Source: Planctomycetota bacterium (GTDB lineage: Bacteria > Planctomycetota > UBA1135 > GCA-002686595). From it: a stretch of 64,000 nucleotides of DNA. Of the stretch, positions 16,999-26,324 are shown one piece after another. The position numbers were made by a program, and so were the translations under genes. The notes under the pieces were generated by a model. It did not search any database and was not told where the DNA came from. It saw only the letters and a list, made by a program, of their open reading frames with translations. The DNA lies in assembly GCA_016712565.1 (NCBI GenBank), contig JADJQU010000010.1, forward strand, positions 124,001 to 188,000, in the 5' to 3' direction. Numbering within the stretch: position 1 is the first letter of the stretch; each line of letters begins with the position of its first letter.

Positions 16999-19607
16999 TC
17001 AGCGACCCTCGACGTGGTCCCAGCCCGGGCCGACGCGGCACAGGCCGATTTCGCGCCCCTTGCCCTCCACGGCGTGGTCCCCCACCAGCAGCAGGCCTCC
17101 TCCGGGGAGGGCCAGCAGCGCCGGACGCTGGGCGTCCACGTACTGGGAACGTGCTCCGGGCGCGGTGGGTCCGAAGTCGAAGCGGACCACGGGGCCGAGC
17201 GCGCGCGTGCGCCCGACGAAGCGTCGGCCCACGATGCGCGGGGAGCCGGACAGGTCGTCCTGCCAGACCGCCACGTGGGTTCCGTCCTCGGCGCGCACCA
17301 GGCTGGCGGCTCCCTGGCCGCCGCGGCGCGGCGAGAGGGCCAAGGGCCGCGAGAGCGGTCGGCCGTCGAAATCGAACAGGCGGGCGAACACGTCCGAGTC
17401 GGCGTCCTCGCCGCTGGTCCAGGCCATGGCGAAGCCGCCCGCGGCGGGCGCGAGGGCCGGCGAGTGGTCGGAGTCGCGCCACATGGTCTCGAAGGCGAAC
17501 TCCCGCCCCCGGGCCTCCAGGCGCTCGTCGAGCACGCGGCCCGCGATGCGCCGCAGCTTGGCCCGCGGCAGGGCGTCCCAGGCCACGGCCACCCGCCCGT
17601 CGTCCAGCACCGCCAAGGCGGGGTGGCCGAGGCGACTTCCCTTGCCCAGGGTGCGGGGCGCGCCATCGACGAAGCCTGAGCGGGTCACGTGGGCCACGCG
17701 CAATTCGGAGCGGCCGTCGTCGGGACCGCCGCGGGGATTCTCCAAGGTGCCCGGCGAGGCGCGCACCCACGCCACGCAGAAGCCCCGTCCACCGGGCAGG
17801 GCGGCCACCGCGGCGGGGAACGTGGTCGGCAGGTCCACGGGCTCGGGCTCGAGCACGAAGCTCCCGCCCGCCGCGGTGCTGACGCCCGCGGCATCCACGT
17901 CGACGGCCTGGGCGATCACGGTGGGTCCCGAGGGGCCGGGGCCGAACCAGACGACCAACCCACGGCCCGAAGGATCGAGGGCCAGGGCTGGACGCTTGGC
18001 GGCCTGGACGGCCGGGGGACCCGTGTCGTCGCCGGGAGCGATCCGGGGAAGCGCGGGCAGAAAGGTCTCCTCCGGCGCCCAGGTCCGACCCGAGGTGAAG
18101 CCGCGCAACCCCACGGTGGGCACGTCGAAGCGGGAGTCGGACCAGGCCACCACGCCGCGGTCCGCGACCAGGGCCACGGCGGCCTGGGATTGCAGGGCGC
18201 AGCCGGAGCAGCCCTCGAGCGGGCGCGCCTCGCTCAGGCCCTCGCCGCGGGGGCCCGAGGAACGCGCCCAGAGCGAGACCACTCCGGATCGGCGCTCGGT
18301 CCAGGCGAATCCCGCCCGACCCGAGGAGAAGACCACCCGCGCGGAGGCAACGGTGGTGGCCGGCGGGGCCAGTGGCGTGGTGGAGAGCAGGCCCCCGGCA
18401 TTGCACCAAGCGGCGTCGAGGCCTCCCGCGGCGTACTGCAGGAGGACGCACACCGCCCCGCTCCCGGCGGGGTCCACGGCCAGCTCCGCGGCCCGGGTCG
18501 GCTCCACGGCCAGTTCGACTTCGGCGCTGTCCGGCGCGCCCCCGCGGTCCAGGTGGCCCAGCAGGAGCCGACCCTGCCGGCGCGCCAGGATCCACCAACC
18601 GGGGTTGGGCTGCCCGGGGCCCACGGGGTCGGCGGCGAAACCCAAGAGTCGACCGAGCCCGGCCTCGGAGGCGGCGCGCTCGCTGGGCCCCAGCTCCATT
18701 TGGAGCAGGATCGCGCGGCCCGACTCGTAGGCGATGGCGAACTCGCCGCCGCCCGACTCGGAAGGGGCATGGGCCGCGAAGCGCGGAGTCGAGGTGGCCG
18801 GATCCGTGCGTCGCGAGAGCACCAGGTCGCCCTGGGAGGATCCGCTGAGGGGATCGAGTCGCCGCAGCACCAGGCGCCCGTCGGTGACCCAGGCCACGGC
18901 GCAGGCGGACTCGGTCCACAGCAGGGCGGGCGAGGCACTCTCCGGCGTGCCCGGAGCCCCGGTGGGCACCGGGGTGCGCCACACCGACCCCAGGGCCCGC
19001 GCGCCCGCGTCGAGGAAGCGGCCGCGCAACGCGGATCGACGCCCCCCTCGCGATCCGCGGCGTCGAACCAGACGGCCCCGAGACGGCCCGCCCCGTCGGG
19101 GCCGGCCCCCACGGAGAGGTTGGCCTCCCACTGGCCCTGGCCGCTGGCGCCGGGATCCAGGGGCTCGGCCGGCGAGCGCGGCGCGAAGCCGGGATCGAAG
19201 CGCTGGATCCAGTAGCCGCGGCCGCCGTCGCGCTCGTCGCTGATCAGCACCGCGAAACCGTCGCCCGAGGCGGCGAGGTCCGCCAGCTCGAAGCGCGCTC
19301 GGCCCACCAGGTCGAGGTCGACGCTGGGGGCGGCGAACTCCACGCGCTGGACCGCGGGCGGCAGATCGCCCACGCGGCCCTCCGACTGCTCGACTTCGTC
19401 GAAGCCCAGAGTGCGCGGGCCGCGCTCCTCTCGCTCTCCGCCGCCGCGCTGGGCCGGGCTCGGCGCGGGGCCCGCTGCCGGAGCCGGTGCCGGTGCCGGT
19501 GCCGGAGCAGCGGGGCGAGGCCGCTCCTGGGCGACGGACGCCCGGGCGAAGGCAGGCGCCGCGAGCATCCCGCAGGCAAGGATCTCCGTGGTCCACCGAA
19601 CGCCCAT
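16999..19607 (-). pseudogene. Secreted repeat (propeller-like) protein with one frameshift
   Basis: Two overlapping minus-strand frames make one protein of about 869 residues. The N-terminal part starts at the ATG at 19607 with a signal peptide (MGVRWTTEILACGMLAAPAF) and an Ala-Pro linker. It runs to about 19045, then the reading continues in another frame from a RFLDAGARALGSVWR segment to the stop at 16999. Adding one C to the C6 run at 19042-19047 restores a single frame. The mature chain has repeats of the form AVxWxDxRxG (GAVWFDAADREG, GVVAWSDSRFD, VAVWQDDLSG), typical of secreted beta-propeller-like proteins. Role unknown. The break may be real, or an assembly error, since codon quality is good on both sides. 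A paralogue lies just upstream. Confidence 0.75.
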
Positions 19608-19702
19608 GGTTCCGCGTCATTGAACACGCTGGGCCCCCGCGATCCAAGCGCTCTCGCGCCCGCGCCACGGCCTGGGCAGGGACGCGCCCCAGGGGTGCGC
19701 CG

Positions 19703-22118
19703 CTAGTCGAAGCGCGGCCCCACGATCTTGACGCGCACGTCGGTGCCCTGGCCGCGGCGCGCGTCGACCCACACGGCCGCGAATCCCCCACCGGCCAGCG
19801 GGGCGATGCGCGGGATCACGCGATTCTCGTTGAGCACGGCCTCGCGCTGGTTCAGCGTGCGAATGGCGCCCACCGCGGGCACCCCGCCGATCTCCGCGGC
19901 CGGGCTGACGCGGCGGACATAGACGTGGTCGTAGGCCGACAGATCGTCCTCGAAGGCCACGCACAGGGATCCATCGGTGAGGCGCGTGATCGCCGCCCAG
20001 TCCTGCTCGTTGAGTCGCGAGGAAATCGGCACCAGGGGACTCGCCACCGCGCCCGCGGCATCGAAAAACCGCAGGAAAACGTCGCGGCTGTGCTGCATGC
20101 CGCCGCAAAACGCGAGCCCGAAGCCGCCGCCGGGCGCCGCGGCCACCACGGGGTCCCAATCATCGCCGAAGATCGTGAGCGGCGGCTCGATCACGGCGGA
20201 GCGGGGCTCCAGTCGCGGGCCGAGCACCCGGGCGCGCACGGCGTGGTTGCCACCCTGGGGCACGGTGATGTCCCAGGCCACCGCCAGGGAGCCGCCGTCC
20301 AATTCGGTCAGCGCGAAGCGCTGGCACAGGGGATGCTCGAAGACCTGCACGACATCGCCCAGGAGCAGCGCACTTGGATCCGCGCCGGGGCGCAGGGTGC
20401 GCACGAAGGCGCCGCGATCCTTGCGACCGAAGGCCGCCGCGTAGCCCGGGCCGAACGCGCACAGCTCCACGTCGGCCTTGAACAAGGGCGGGTCATCCTG
20501 GCCCGCGTCGAGTTCCAGGATCTCCGAACGGGGCTCGCCCGCGGCGTCGAAGGCCCGGGCGAGCAGCCGGTAGTTGCGCTTCTCGACCTGTTTCCAGGCG
20601 ACGAGCATGCCCCCGTCGGCGCCCAGGGCCACGCTGGGATCCACGGGCAGGCCGGCCAGGTCCTGGCCGTCGGCACCGCGGGCCAGGGGGAACTCCTCGC
20701 CCTGGAAGCGTCCCCTGGCGGAAATCCAGCGCCCCAGCAACTGATCGCGGCCCGTGCGGCCGTCGAGCCAGACGATGGCCGCGCGGTCGGCGCCGCGGGA
20801 GGCGATGCGGCCGTGGTTCTGCTGGGACGACAGCTCGTCCCGATTCCAGCGCCGCGGTTCCCCCGGACGGCCGCGGTCGTCCAGGGTCGCGCACCAGACG
20901 TCCGTCTGCCGGCCCACCGTGCCCGTCCAGGCCACCAGAGCGCGGCCGCCCGAGGCGACGATGCGCAGGTCCGAGGCGGCGGTGCCCCCCAGGTCCAGGA
21001 GGGCCTGCTTCACCCGTCGCGGCTCCCCGGCTCCACTCGCCCTTGGATCCAAGGTGCAGAGTTCCACGGCGCCGCTCGCGGCCTGGGTGGCCAGCACGAA
21101 GTCCTCCGCGCGGGCGGCGATGTCGCAGGCGTCGCGGGCGGGAACGTCCAGGTCCAGGTTCCGGGCCGTGCCGCCGCGGCCCGGCGGGAGGACCTCCTGC
21201 AATCGGTGACCCGCCGCGGTCCGCACCAGTGCCCAGGCCGAGCCGTCGTCGCCCGCCACCACGCGCACCAGGACTCCGGCCCCCACGCTCGCGGGTTGTG
21301 CCGTCTCGCGGGAGAGCCAGGCTGCCTCGACGCCCTGCGAGGTGGTCCAGGCGCAGAGCAGGCGGCCGTCGCCCACCTTGGCCGCCGAGCAGATCCGATG
21401 GGGTCCCGCCAGGGGCCGGTCCCCGTGGGAAAGCCGGGTCGGCGTGTCGATCAGCGCCGCGCCGCCATCGAAGCGCTGGATCCACAGGGCCCCCGCCTCG
21501 GACCACGCCACGGCCCCCCACTCGTCCAACAGGGCGATGGCGGGCTGGCGACTGGCGCCGCGGCGATCGTCGGCGCTCTCCGCACCGGCCCCCTCGCGGT
21601 CCAGGCCGGGAGAGTTCAGGACGGTGTGCCCCGGGGAGAGTCCTCCCTGGGCGTCGAAGGTGCGCAGCTTCAGGGATTGGGGCGGGAACGAGGATGAAAA
21701 CCAGACGAAGGCGCCGCGGCCGCCGGGCGAGAGTGCGATCGCGGGCTCCAGTTCGCGGGCCGAAGAACCCTGGGCGTAGAGGGCCCGCTCGGGCTCCAGG
21801 GGCTCGCCGTCCAACCCGAGGCGGCCGAAATACAGACCGGCGTTGCCGTCGCGCATGTCGCGCCAGACGCCGGCGAAGCCGTGGCCCACAGAGCCCGACA
21901 GGCCCGCGAACACGTGCTGGGCGCGGCCCTCGCGATCGGTGTGGACCAGGGTGTCTTGGAGCACCACGTCGCCCACCTCCGGGCGCACGGTTCCGTAGAC
22001 GCCCGGTTCCTGGCGCAGGGTGTCCGGCTCGCGCTGGGGGGGGAAGGTCCTGGGGACAGGCCGTTGTTTCAGTCGCGAAACATGCCAGCAGGGCCGCGGG
22101 GAGGATCCGGAAGCTCAT
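19703..22118 (-). pseudogene. Paralogous secreted repeat protein, also frameshifted
   Basis: About 804 residues when one base is removed. The N-terminal frame starts at the ATG at 22118 with MSFRILPAALLAC and continues to CPQDLPP; the rest is read from another frame and runs on without interruption to the stop at 19703. The switch is at a C8 run (22036-22043): seven C's would give one continuous frame. LLAC at residues 10-13 could be a lipobox, or the segment may be an ordinary signal peptide. The chain carries repeats like AGVWRDMRDGN, AIVWLDGRTGRD and AAVWVDARRGQG, as in the adjacent paralogue 95 bases downstream. Function unknown; probably a cell-surface or secreted propeller. Confidence 0.75.
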
Positions 22119-22323
22119 GCTCGGGGGCGTGGAAGGTCAGGGGTGGAGCAGGTCCGACCCGACGGGGGCGGGAGGGCTGTCGGACGGGGGCTGGAGCTCG
22201 GCGGGCCTTCGAGTGCGGACCAGGAATCCGGCCAGGCACATGCAAGGGGGCCCAGGCGTGGTACACCTAAGGCCAGCTCCCCTGCTGCATCGCTCGCGCC
22301 GCTGTCCCGCACCCAGGTTTCAG

Positions 22324-22494
22324 ATGCAGACGAACGTCGACCCCGCATCTTCCGCCCCGGCCCTCCGGCCGCGGCATTCCTCCACCCCCGCGGCCGCGCG
22401 GACTCCGGCGCGCCTGACGCCGAATTCCGTCGTTTCGCTCCTGGTTCTCGCCCTCGTGGCGGTCCTCGTGGGGCTGATCATCCTGCCGAACTGA
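22324..22494 (+). CDS. Small single-span membrane protein
   Basis: 56 residues starting MQTNVDPASSAPAL. A polar Ser/Pro/Ala/Arg-rich first half is followed by one hydrophobic helix (VVSLLVLALVAVLVGLIIL) and the end PN. The helix is clear, while the surrounding frame is random-looking, which supports a real gene starting at the ATG at 22324. A TACACC hexamer lies about 60 bases upstream. It converges with the SelW-like gene, with 21 bases between the stops. Function unknown. Confidence 0.5.
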   Translation: MQTNVDPASSAPALRPRHSSTPAAARTPARLTPNSVVSLLVLALVAVLVGLIILPN

Positions 22495-22515
22495 GGCCTG
22501 TTCGAGCGGCGCCGA

Positions 22516-22737
22516 TCAGTCGCCGAGCAGGGTGGGAATCTCGCGATATCCCGGGAAGCGCTTCAACTGCTTCTTGGAGAAGACGAGCCGGTCGTTGACG
22601 CGCACCTCGAAAACTCCGCCGGAACCCGGGGTCAGTTCGATTTCGCAGCCCGGGTAGGTGCGCTCGAGTTCGACGGCCAGACCGGCCGCCTGGGGCTCGT
22701 AGTTTCACTGGGTGCAGTATTCGATCGAGACCTTCAT
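22516..22737 (-). CDS. SelW-like (Rdx family) selenoprotein with in-frame TGA
   Basis: 73 residues if the TGA at 22705-22707 is read as selenocysteine. The start MKVSIEYCTQ is followed by TGA (residue 11) and then NYEPQAAGLAVEL. This places the TGA exactly at the second position of the CxxC/CxxU redox motif of the SelT/SelW/SelH family. The rest matches the family well: LTPGSGGVFEVRVND, then LVFSKKQLKRFPGY, with normal length. A hairpin with a GGUCU loop lies 21 bases after the TGA. Proteins of this fold are small thioredoxin-like redox proteins of unclear substrate. The ATG at 22737 has GGAAGG just upstream. Alternative readings are a base error for TGC or a dead gene, but the hairpin argues for selenocysteine. 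Confidence 0.85.
22672..22690 (-). promoter_or_regulatory. SECIS-like hairpin of the SelW-like gene
   Basis: On the mRNA strand GGCGGCC pairs with GGCCGUC (seven pairs, one G-U) around the loop GGUCU. The loop begins 21 bases after the UGA. Bacterial SECIS elements that bind SelB have a small apical loop with GGUC; in the E. coli fdhF element the same loop sits about 18 bases after its UGA. The hairpin is inside the coding sequence, as expected for bacteria. Confidence 0.7.
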
Positions 22738-22738
22738 C

Positions 22739-23097
22739 GCCTTCCCGGGTTGGAGTTGGATCGCGGGCGGCTTCGCCGCGGTCGGGATGGGTTCGGCCGG
22801 GGGCGCCGAACTCGACGAGGATCATGGGCCCCCCCCAACCCCACAGCAAGCCTCGGTCGTGCCCGGGCGACGCCTGGGCCCCGGCCTCCCGTGTCCAATT
22901 CGTCACCCTCCGCGGCCCGCTGGCTTCCCCCCTCCACGCCCCCGGGGAGCCCTGGCGCGAGTAAGCTTGAATGTCCGCCGGGCAGGCCCCGGACCCGGCC
23001 CTTGGGCCGGATCCGGGCTGTTCCGTAGTGCAAGGGGCTTCCCGCCCTGCTCCATCGTCTCTCTCGCCCACCCCAGGTTCCCACAGCTATTCACACC
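22739..23097. other. Divergent intergenic stretch with a hairpin
   Basis: 359 bases between the SelW-like gene and the M36 protease. A TAAGCT hexamer on the plus strand (22962-22967) could start the protease transcript. Downstream of it, CCCGGACCCGGCCC (from 22988) pairs with GGGCCGGATCCGGG (to 23017) around a two-base centre, with one mismatch, so a strong hairpin would lie in the 5' leader. No gene is seen. Confidence 0.5.
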
Positions 23098-26000
23098 ATG
23101 AATCATCGTTCCCTCACGGGGCTCTCGGCCTTGGTCGCATTGAGTGCCTTCTCCATGGCGCAGACCCCGGGCGAACCCTCGCTCCAGCGCCTCGGCGACA
23201 TGCAGGCCCAAGTGGCCGCCTGGTCGACTGCCAATGGCGGCAACTGGCAGGCGAAGTACGACGACCTCACCGGCTACGCACGTTTCCTGTACGGCGGCAA
23301 CACGACGGCGGCCTTCATGCCCCACAGTGACGCCGACTACTTCGCCGTGGCGCGCCAGGTGGCCCGCGAGACCGTGCACCTGCACGGCATCGAGTCCTCG
23401 ACCCTGATCGACAACAGCGTGATCTTCCTGCCGCTGTCGAACGCCGGTTCCAACGACAAGATGACGGTCGAGTTCCGTCAGATGGTCCGCGGCGTGCCGG
23501 TGGAACGGGGCTTCTTCAACGTGCTGTTCGATCTCAACGGCCGCGTGCTGTCGGTGGACACCACCGGCCTGCCGCAAATCAGCGAGATGATCACCACGCC
23601 GGCCCTCTCGGCCGAGCGCGGTGCCCAGATCGCCATGGAGCGCTTCTACGGGGACGCGCAGGTGATCGCGACCGACGTCAGCGTGCCCGAGCTCGTGATC
23701 CTGCAGGACACCCGCGGCGAACTGCCCGGCGCGGTGCTGTGCTGGAAGGTGACGACCCAGAACCTCGACAACCATGCGGAAGCCGAGGGCTACACGTACT
23801 TCATCGACGCCCAGACGGGCCGGCAGGTCGAGCGCCACGAGGCGATCCACAACCTGTTCGACGTCGGCGGCACGGTGAACGCACTGGCCACGCCGGGGAC
23901 GCTGCCGGACACGGCCACGAACCCCGCCACGTCCCAGCCGATGGCGAACATGACGATCACGAGCGCACAGGGCAATGCCCAGTCCGACGCCGCCGGCAAC
24001 TTCAACATCGTCGGCGCCACGGCGCCCCTGGCGGTCACGTTCCGTTTCCTGGGCCCCTTCGCCGATGTGCGCAACAGCGCGGGCGCGGTCTACACCACGG
24101 CCCCGACCCTGACCCAGGCCAGCGGCAACAGCGTGGTGATGAACTCGCCCGCCGCGACCCTGGTCAACGCCCAAGCGAACGCCTTCAACTGGGCGAACAA
24201 GCTGCGCAACTGGACGCGCGCCGTGAACCCGGCGGACGCCACCAACGATTTCGTCAACATCTGCAACACGAACATCGCCTCGACCTGCAATGCCTTCTTC
24301 AATGGCACGTCCACGAACTACTACCAGGCGGGCGGCGGTTGCGTGAACACCGCCTTCGCGGACGTGGTGGCGCATGAGACCGGTCACTGGATGAACGTGC
24401 GCTACGGCAGCGGCAACGGCTCGGACGGTTTCGGTGAGGGCAACGCCGACATCTTCGGCATGTACCTGACCGATCAGCCGATCATCGGCGCCGGCTTTCA
24501 GGGTCCCGGCACCCAGATCCGCAGCGGTCTGAACACGCGCCAATTCTGCGGCGACGCCAACCCCGGCTGCCATCCGGGCGGAGTCCACGCCGACGGCGCG
24601 GTGCTGATGGGCGCGGCCTGGAAGGTCCGCGCGAACCTCAAGGCCTCGTTGGGCGCGAGTGCGGGCTCGGCCGCCGCGGACACGATCTTCAACTCGTGGA
24701 TGAACGCCTACAACGACGGGCAGATTCGCACGATCGTCGAGACCCACTGGCTGACGCTCGACGACAACGACGGGAACATCGGGAACGGCACGCCGAACTT
24801 CACGGCCATCGAGGGCGGCTTCCGCGCCCAGGGCTTCCCGCAGATCCTGCTGGCCGCGGTGAGCATCGCCGGGGTCACGGACCTGCCCGACACCGCCAAC
24901 ACCGCCGGCCCCTACACGGTGCAGGCGACGGTGACCCCGCTGCTCAACCCGCCGATCACGTCGGTGCAGCTCAAGTACCGCGTCAACGGCGGCGCGTTCA
25001 ACACGGTCAACATGGGCGTGGTGTCCGGCGACCTGTACTCCGGCAACATCCCCGGACAGGCCTGCCCCAACCTGGTCGAGTACTACGTCCAGGCCACCAA
25101 CAACGGAGCCCAGACCGCGGTGTTCCCGCCCACGGCGCCGACCTCCGGCCTCCTGGACTTCACCGTCGGCAACGTGGTGGTCGGCATCGACGACAACTTC
25201 GAGACCAACCAGGGTTGGACCACCTCTTCGGTGGGCGCCACGGCGGGCCTCTGGCAGCGGGGAATCCCGGTCAACGACGGGAGCTACCAGTACGACCCGG
25301 CAGCGGACGGCGACGGTTCGGGTCAGTGCTTCCTGACCCAGAACACCCTGGGCAACTCGGACGTCGACAACGGCTCGGTCACGCTGACCTCGCCCAACAT
25401 CGACATGTCCTCCTTGAGCTTCTCGCTCAGCTACCGCTACTACCTCTACAACACGAGCGCCACCGCGGGCGTCGACCGCCTGCTGGTCGAAGCCAACAAC
25501 AATGGCGGCGTCGGCGCGTGGGTCACGATCGCGACCCACTCGACCAACACCACCACGAACTGGAACGCGGCGTCGTTCACCCGCGCGAACCTGGTTTCGC
25601 TCGGGTTCGCTCCGTCGGCCAACTCGCGCATCCGCTTCACGGCCAATGACAGCGGCACGCAGAACATCGTCGAGGCCGCCATCGACGGGGTGAAGGTCCT
25701 GTCCGTCGACTGCGGGCCGCCCTGCCCGTCGCCGGTGGTCTACTGCACGGCGAAGCTCAACTCGCTCGGCTGCCTGCCGGGCATCCTGTCCTCCGGCCAG
25801 GCCAGCGCCACGGCGCTGAACGGCTTCGCGGTGTTCGCGGACGGCGTGCGCAACCAGAAGGCCGGCTTGATGCTCTACGGCATCAGCGGCCGCTCGGCGG
25901 CGCCCTTCCAGGGTGGGTTCCTGTGCATCGCGGGACCGGTGCGTCGTTCGATCGGCATCAACTCGGGCGGCAACGCCCTGCCGGCAGACGATTGCAGCGG

Positions 26001-26178
26001 CAGCTACCTGCTCGACATGAACAGCTTCGGGCGCGGGCTCCTCGGCGGAACCCCGATTCCGGAACTGTCGGTGGCCGGCACGGTGGTGCAGATCCAGGCC
26101 TGGGGCCGTGACAACGGCTTCCCGGCGCCCAACAACTCGACGCTCTCCGACGGGCTCGAGTACACGATCTGCCAGTGA
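23098..26178 (+). CDS. Secreted M36-type (fungalysin) metalloprotease
   Basis: 1026 residues. Signal peptide at 1-21 (ending ALSAFSMA), then a propeptide-like region with FFNVLFDLNGRVLSVD, and the zinc site HETGH at 426-430 with a candidate third ligand Glu447 in GEGNAD. This is the gluzincin layout of M36. After the catalytic part comes a region with fibronectin/CUB-like strands (about 590-870). A Cys-containing C-terminal domain (about 880-1026) starts VVYCTAKLNSLGCLPG and ends GLEYTICQ. A similar style of end, GLRLDVCP, is seen in the metzincin at 60369. The host probably exports it to digest protein or to process surface proteins. Two terminator-like hairpins follow. Confidence 0.9.
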   Translation: MNHRSLTGLSALVALSAFSMAQTPGEPSLQRLGDMQAQVAAWSTANGGNWQAKYDDLTGYARFLYGGNTTAAFMPHSDADYFAVARQVARETVHLHGIESSTLIDNSVIFLPLSNAGSNDKMTVEFRQMVRGVPVERGFFNVLFDLNGRVLSVDTTGLPQISEMITTPALSAERGAQIAMERFYGDAQVIATDVSVPELVILQDTRGELPGAVLCWKVTTQNLDNHAEAEGYTYFIDAQTGRQVERHEAIHNLFDVGGTVNALATPGTLPDTATNPATSQPMANMTITSAQGNAQSDAAGNFNIVGATAPLAVTFRFLGPFADVRNSAGAVYTTAPTLTQASGNSVVMNSPAATLVNAQANAFNWANKLRNWTRAVNPADATNDFVNICNTNIASTCNAFFNGTSTNYYQAGGGCVNTAFADVVAHETGHWMNVRYGSGNGSDGFGEGNADIFGMYLTDQPIIGAGFQGPGTQIRSGLNTRQFCGDANPGCHPGGVHADGAVLMGAAWKVRANLKASLGASAGSAAADTIFNSWMNAYNDGQIRTIVETHWLTLDDNDGNIGNGTPNFTAIEGGFRAQGFPQILLAAVSIAGVTDLPDTANTAGPYTVQATVTPLLNPPITSVQLKYRVNGGAFNTVNMGVVSGDLYSGNIPGQACPNLVEYYVQATNNGAQTAVFPPTAPTSGLLDFTVGNVVVGIDDNFETNQGWTTSSVGATAGLWQRGIPVNDGSYQYDPAADGDGSGQCFLTQNTLGNSDVDNGSVTLTSPNIDMSSLSFSLSYRYYLYNTSATAGVDRLLVEANNNGGVGAWVTIATHSTNTTTNWNAASFTRANLVSLGFAPSANSRIRFTANDSGTQNIVEAAIDGVKVLSVDCGPPCPSPVVYCTAKLNSLGCLPGILSSGQASATALNGFAVFADGVRNQKAGLMLYGISGRSAAPFQGGFLCIAGPVRRSIGINSGGNALPADDCSGSYLLDMNSFGRGLLGGTPIPELSVAGTVVQIQAWGRDNGFPAPNNSTLSDGLEYTICQ

Positions 26179-26185
26179 TCGCGAC

Positions 26186-26219
26186 CCGCGCGGCGCCGAC
26201 TCCGGTCAGCGCCGCGCGG
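26186..26219. terminator. Perfect 11-bp inverted repeat after the M36 protease
   Basis: CCGCGCGGCGC and GCGCCGCGCGG around a 12-base loop, starting eight bases after the stop codon. No T run follows directly, but a second hairpin with a T run comes 12 bases later. Confidence 0.6.
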
Positions 26220-26230
26220 AACCGATGAAC

Positions 26231-26273
26231 GCGAGGCCGGCTGCCCCTCGGGGCGGCCGGCCTCGCGCCTTTT
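26231..26273 (+). terminator. Intrinsic terminator after the M36 protease
   Basis: GCGAGGCCGGC (26231-26241) pairs perfectly with GCCGGCCTCGC (26256-26266); the loop itself can pair through CCCC and GGGG. GCCTTTTCC follows. This is the clearest intrinsic terminator in the window and isolates the protease from the glycosyltransferase row. Confidence 0.75.
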
Positions 26274-26312
26274 CCATGCTCTTCGTCGCGCGCCCGACCG
26301 CGCTTTGGCCGC

Positions 26313-26318
26313 TACACT
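26313..26318 (+). promoter_or_regulatory. Putative -10 element, leaderless type
   Basis: GCTACACT with TACACT at these positions, 6 bases before the ATG at 26325. There is no room for a Shine-Dalgarno between a start site 6-7 bases on and the codon. Confidence 0.5.
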
Positions 26319-26324
26319 TCGACG

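Noticed and set aside
16814..18982. 722-residue minus-strand open frame
   Set aside because: Translation is Gly/Arg/Pro-rich noise; the real protein is read in two other frames separated by one homopolymer change.
22478..23071. Minus-strand frame overlapping the SelW-like gene
   Set aside because: It is another frame of the same region; its translation is Arg/Pro-rich, whereas the frame with the TGA shows Rdx-family features.
22712..23101. Plus-strand frame before the M36 protease
   Set aside because: No motif, wrong composition, and it covers the start of the SelW-like gene and the leader hairpin.
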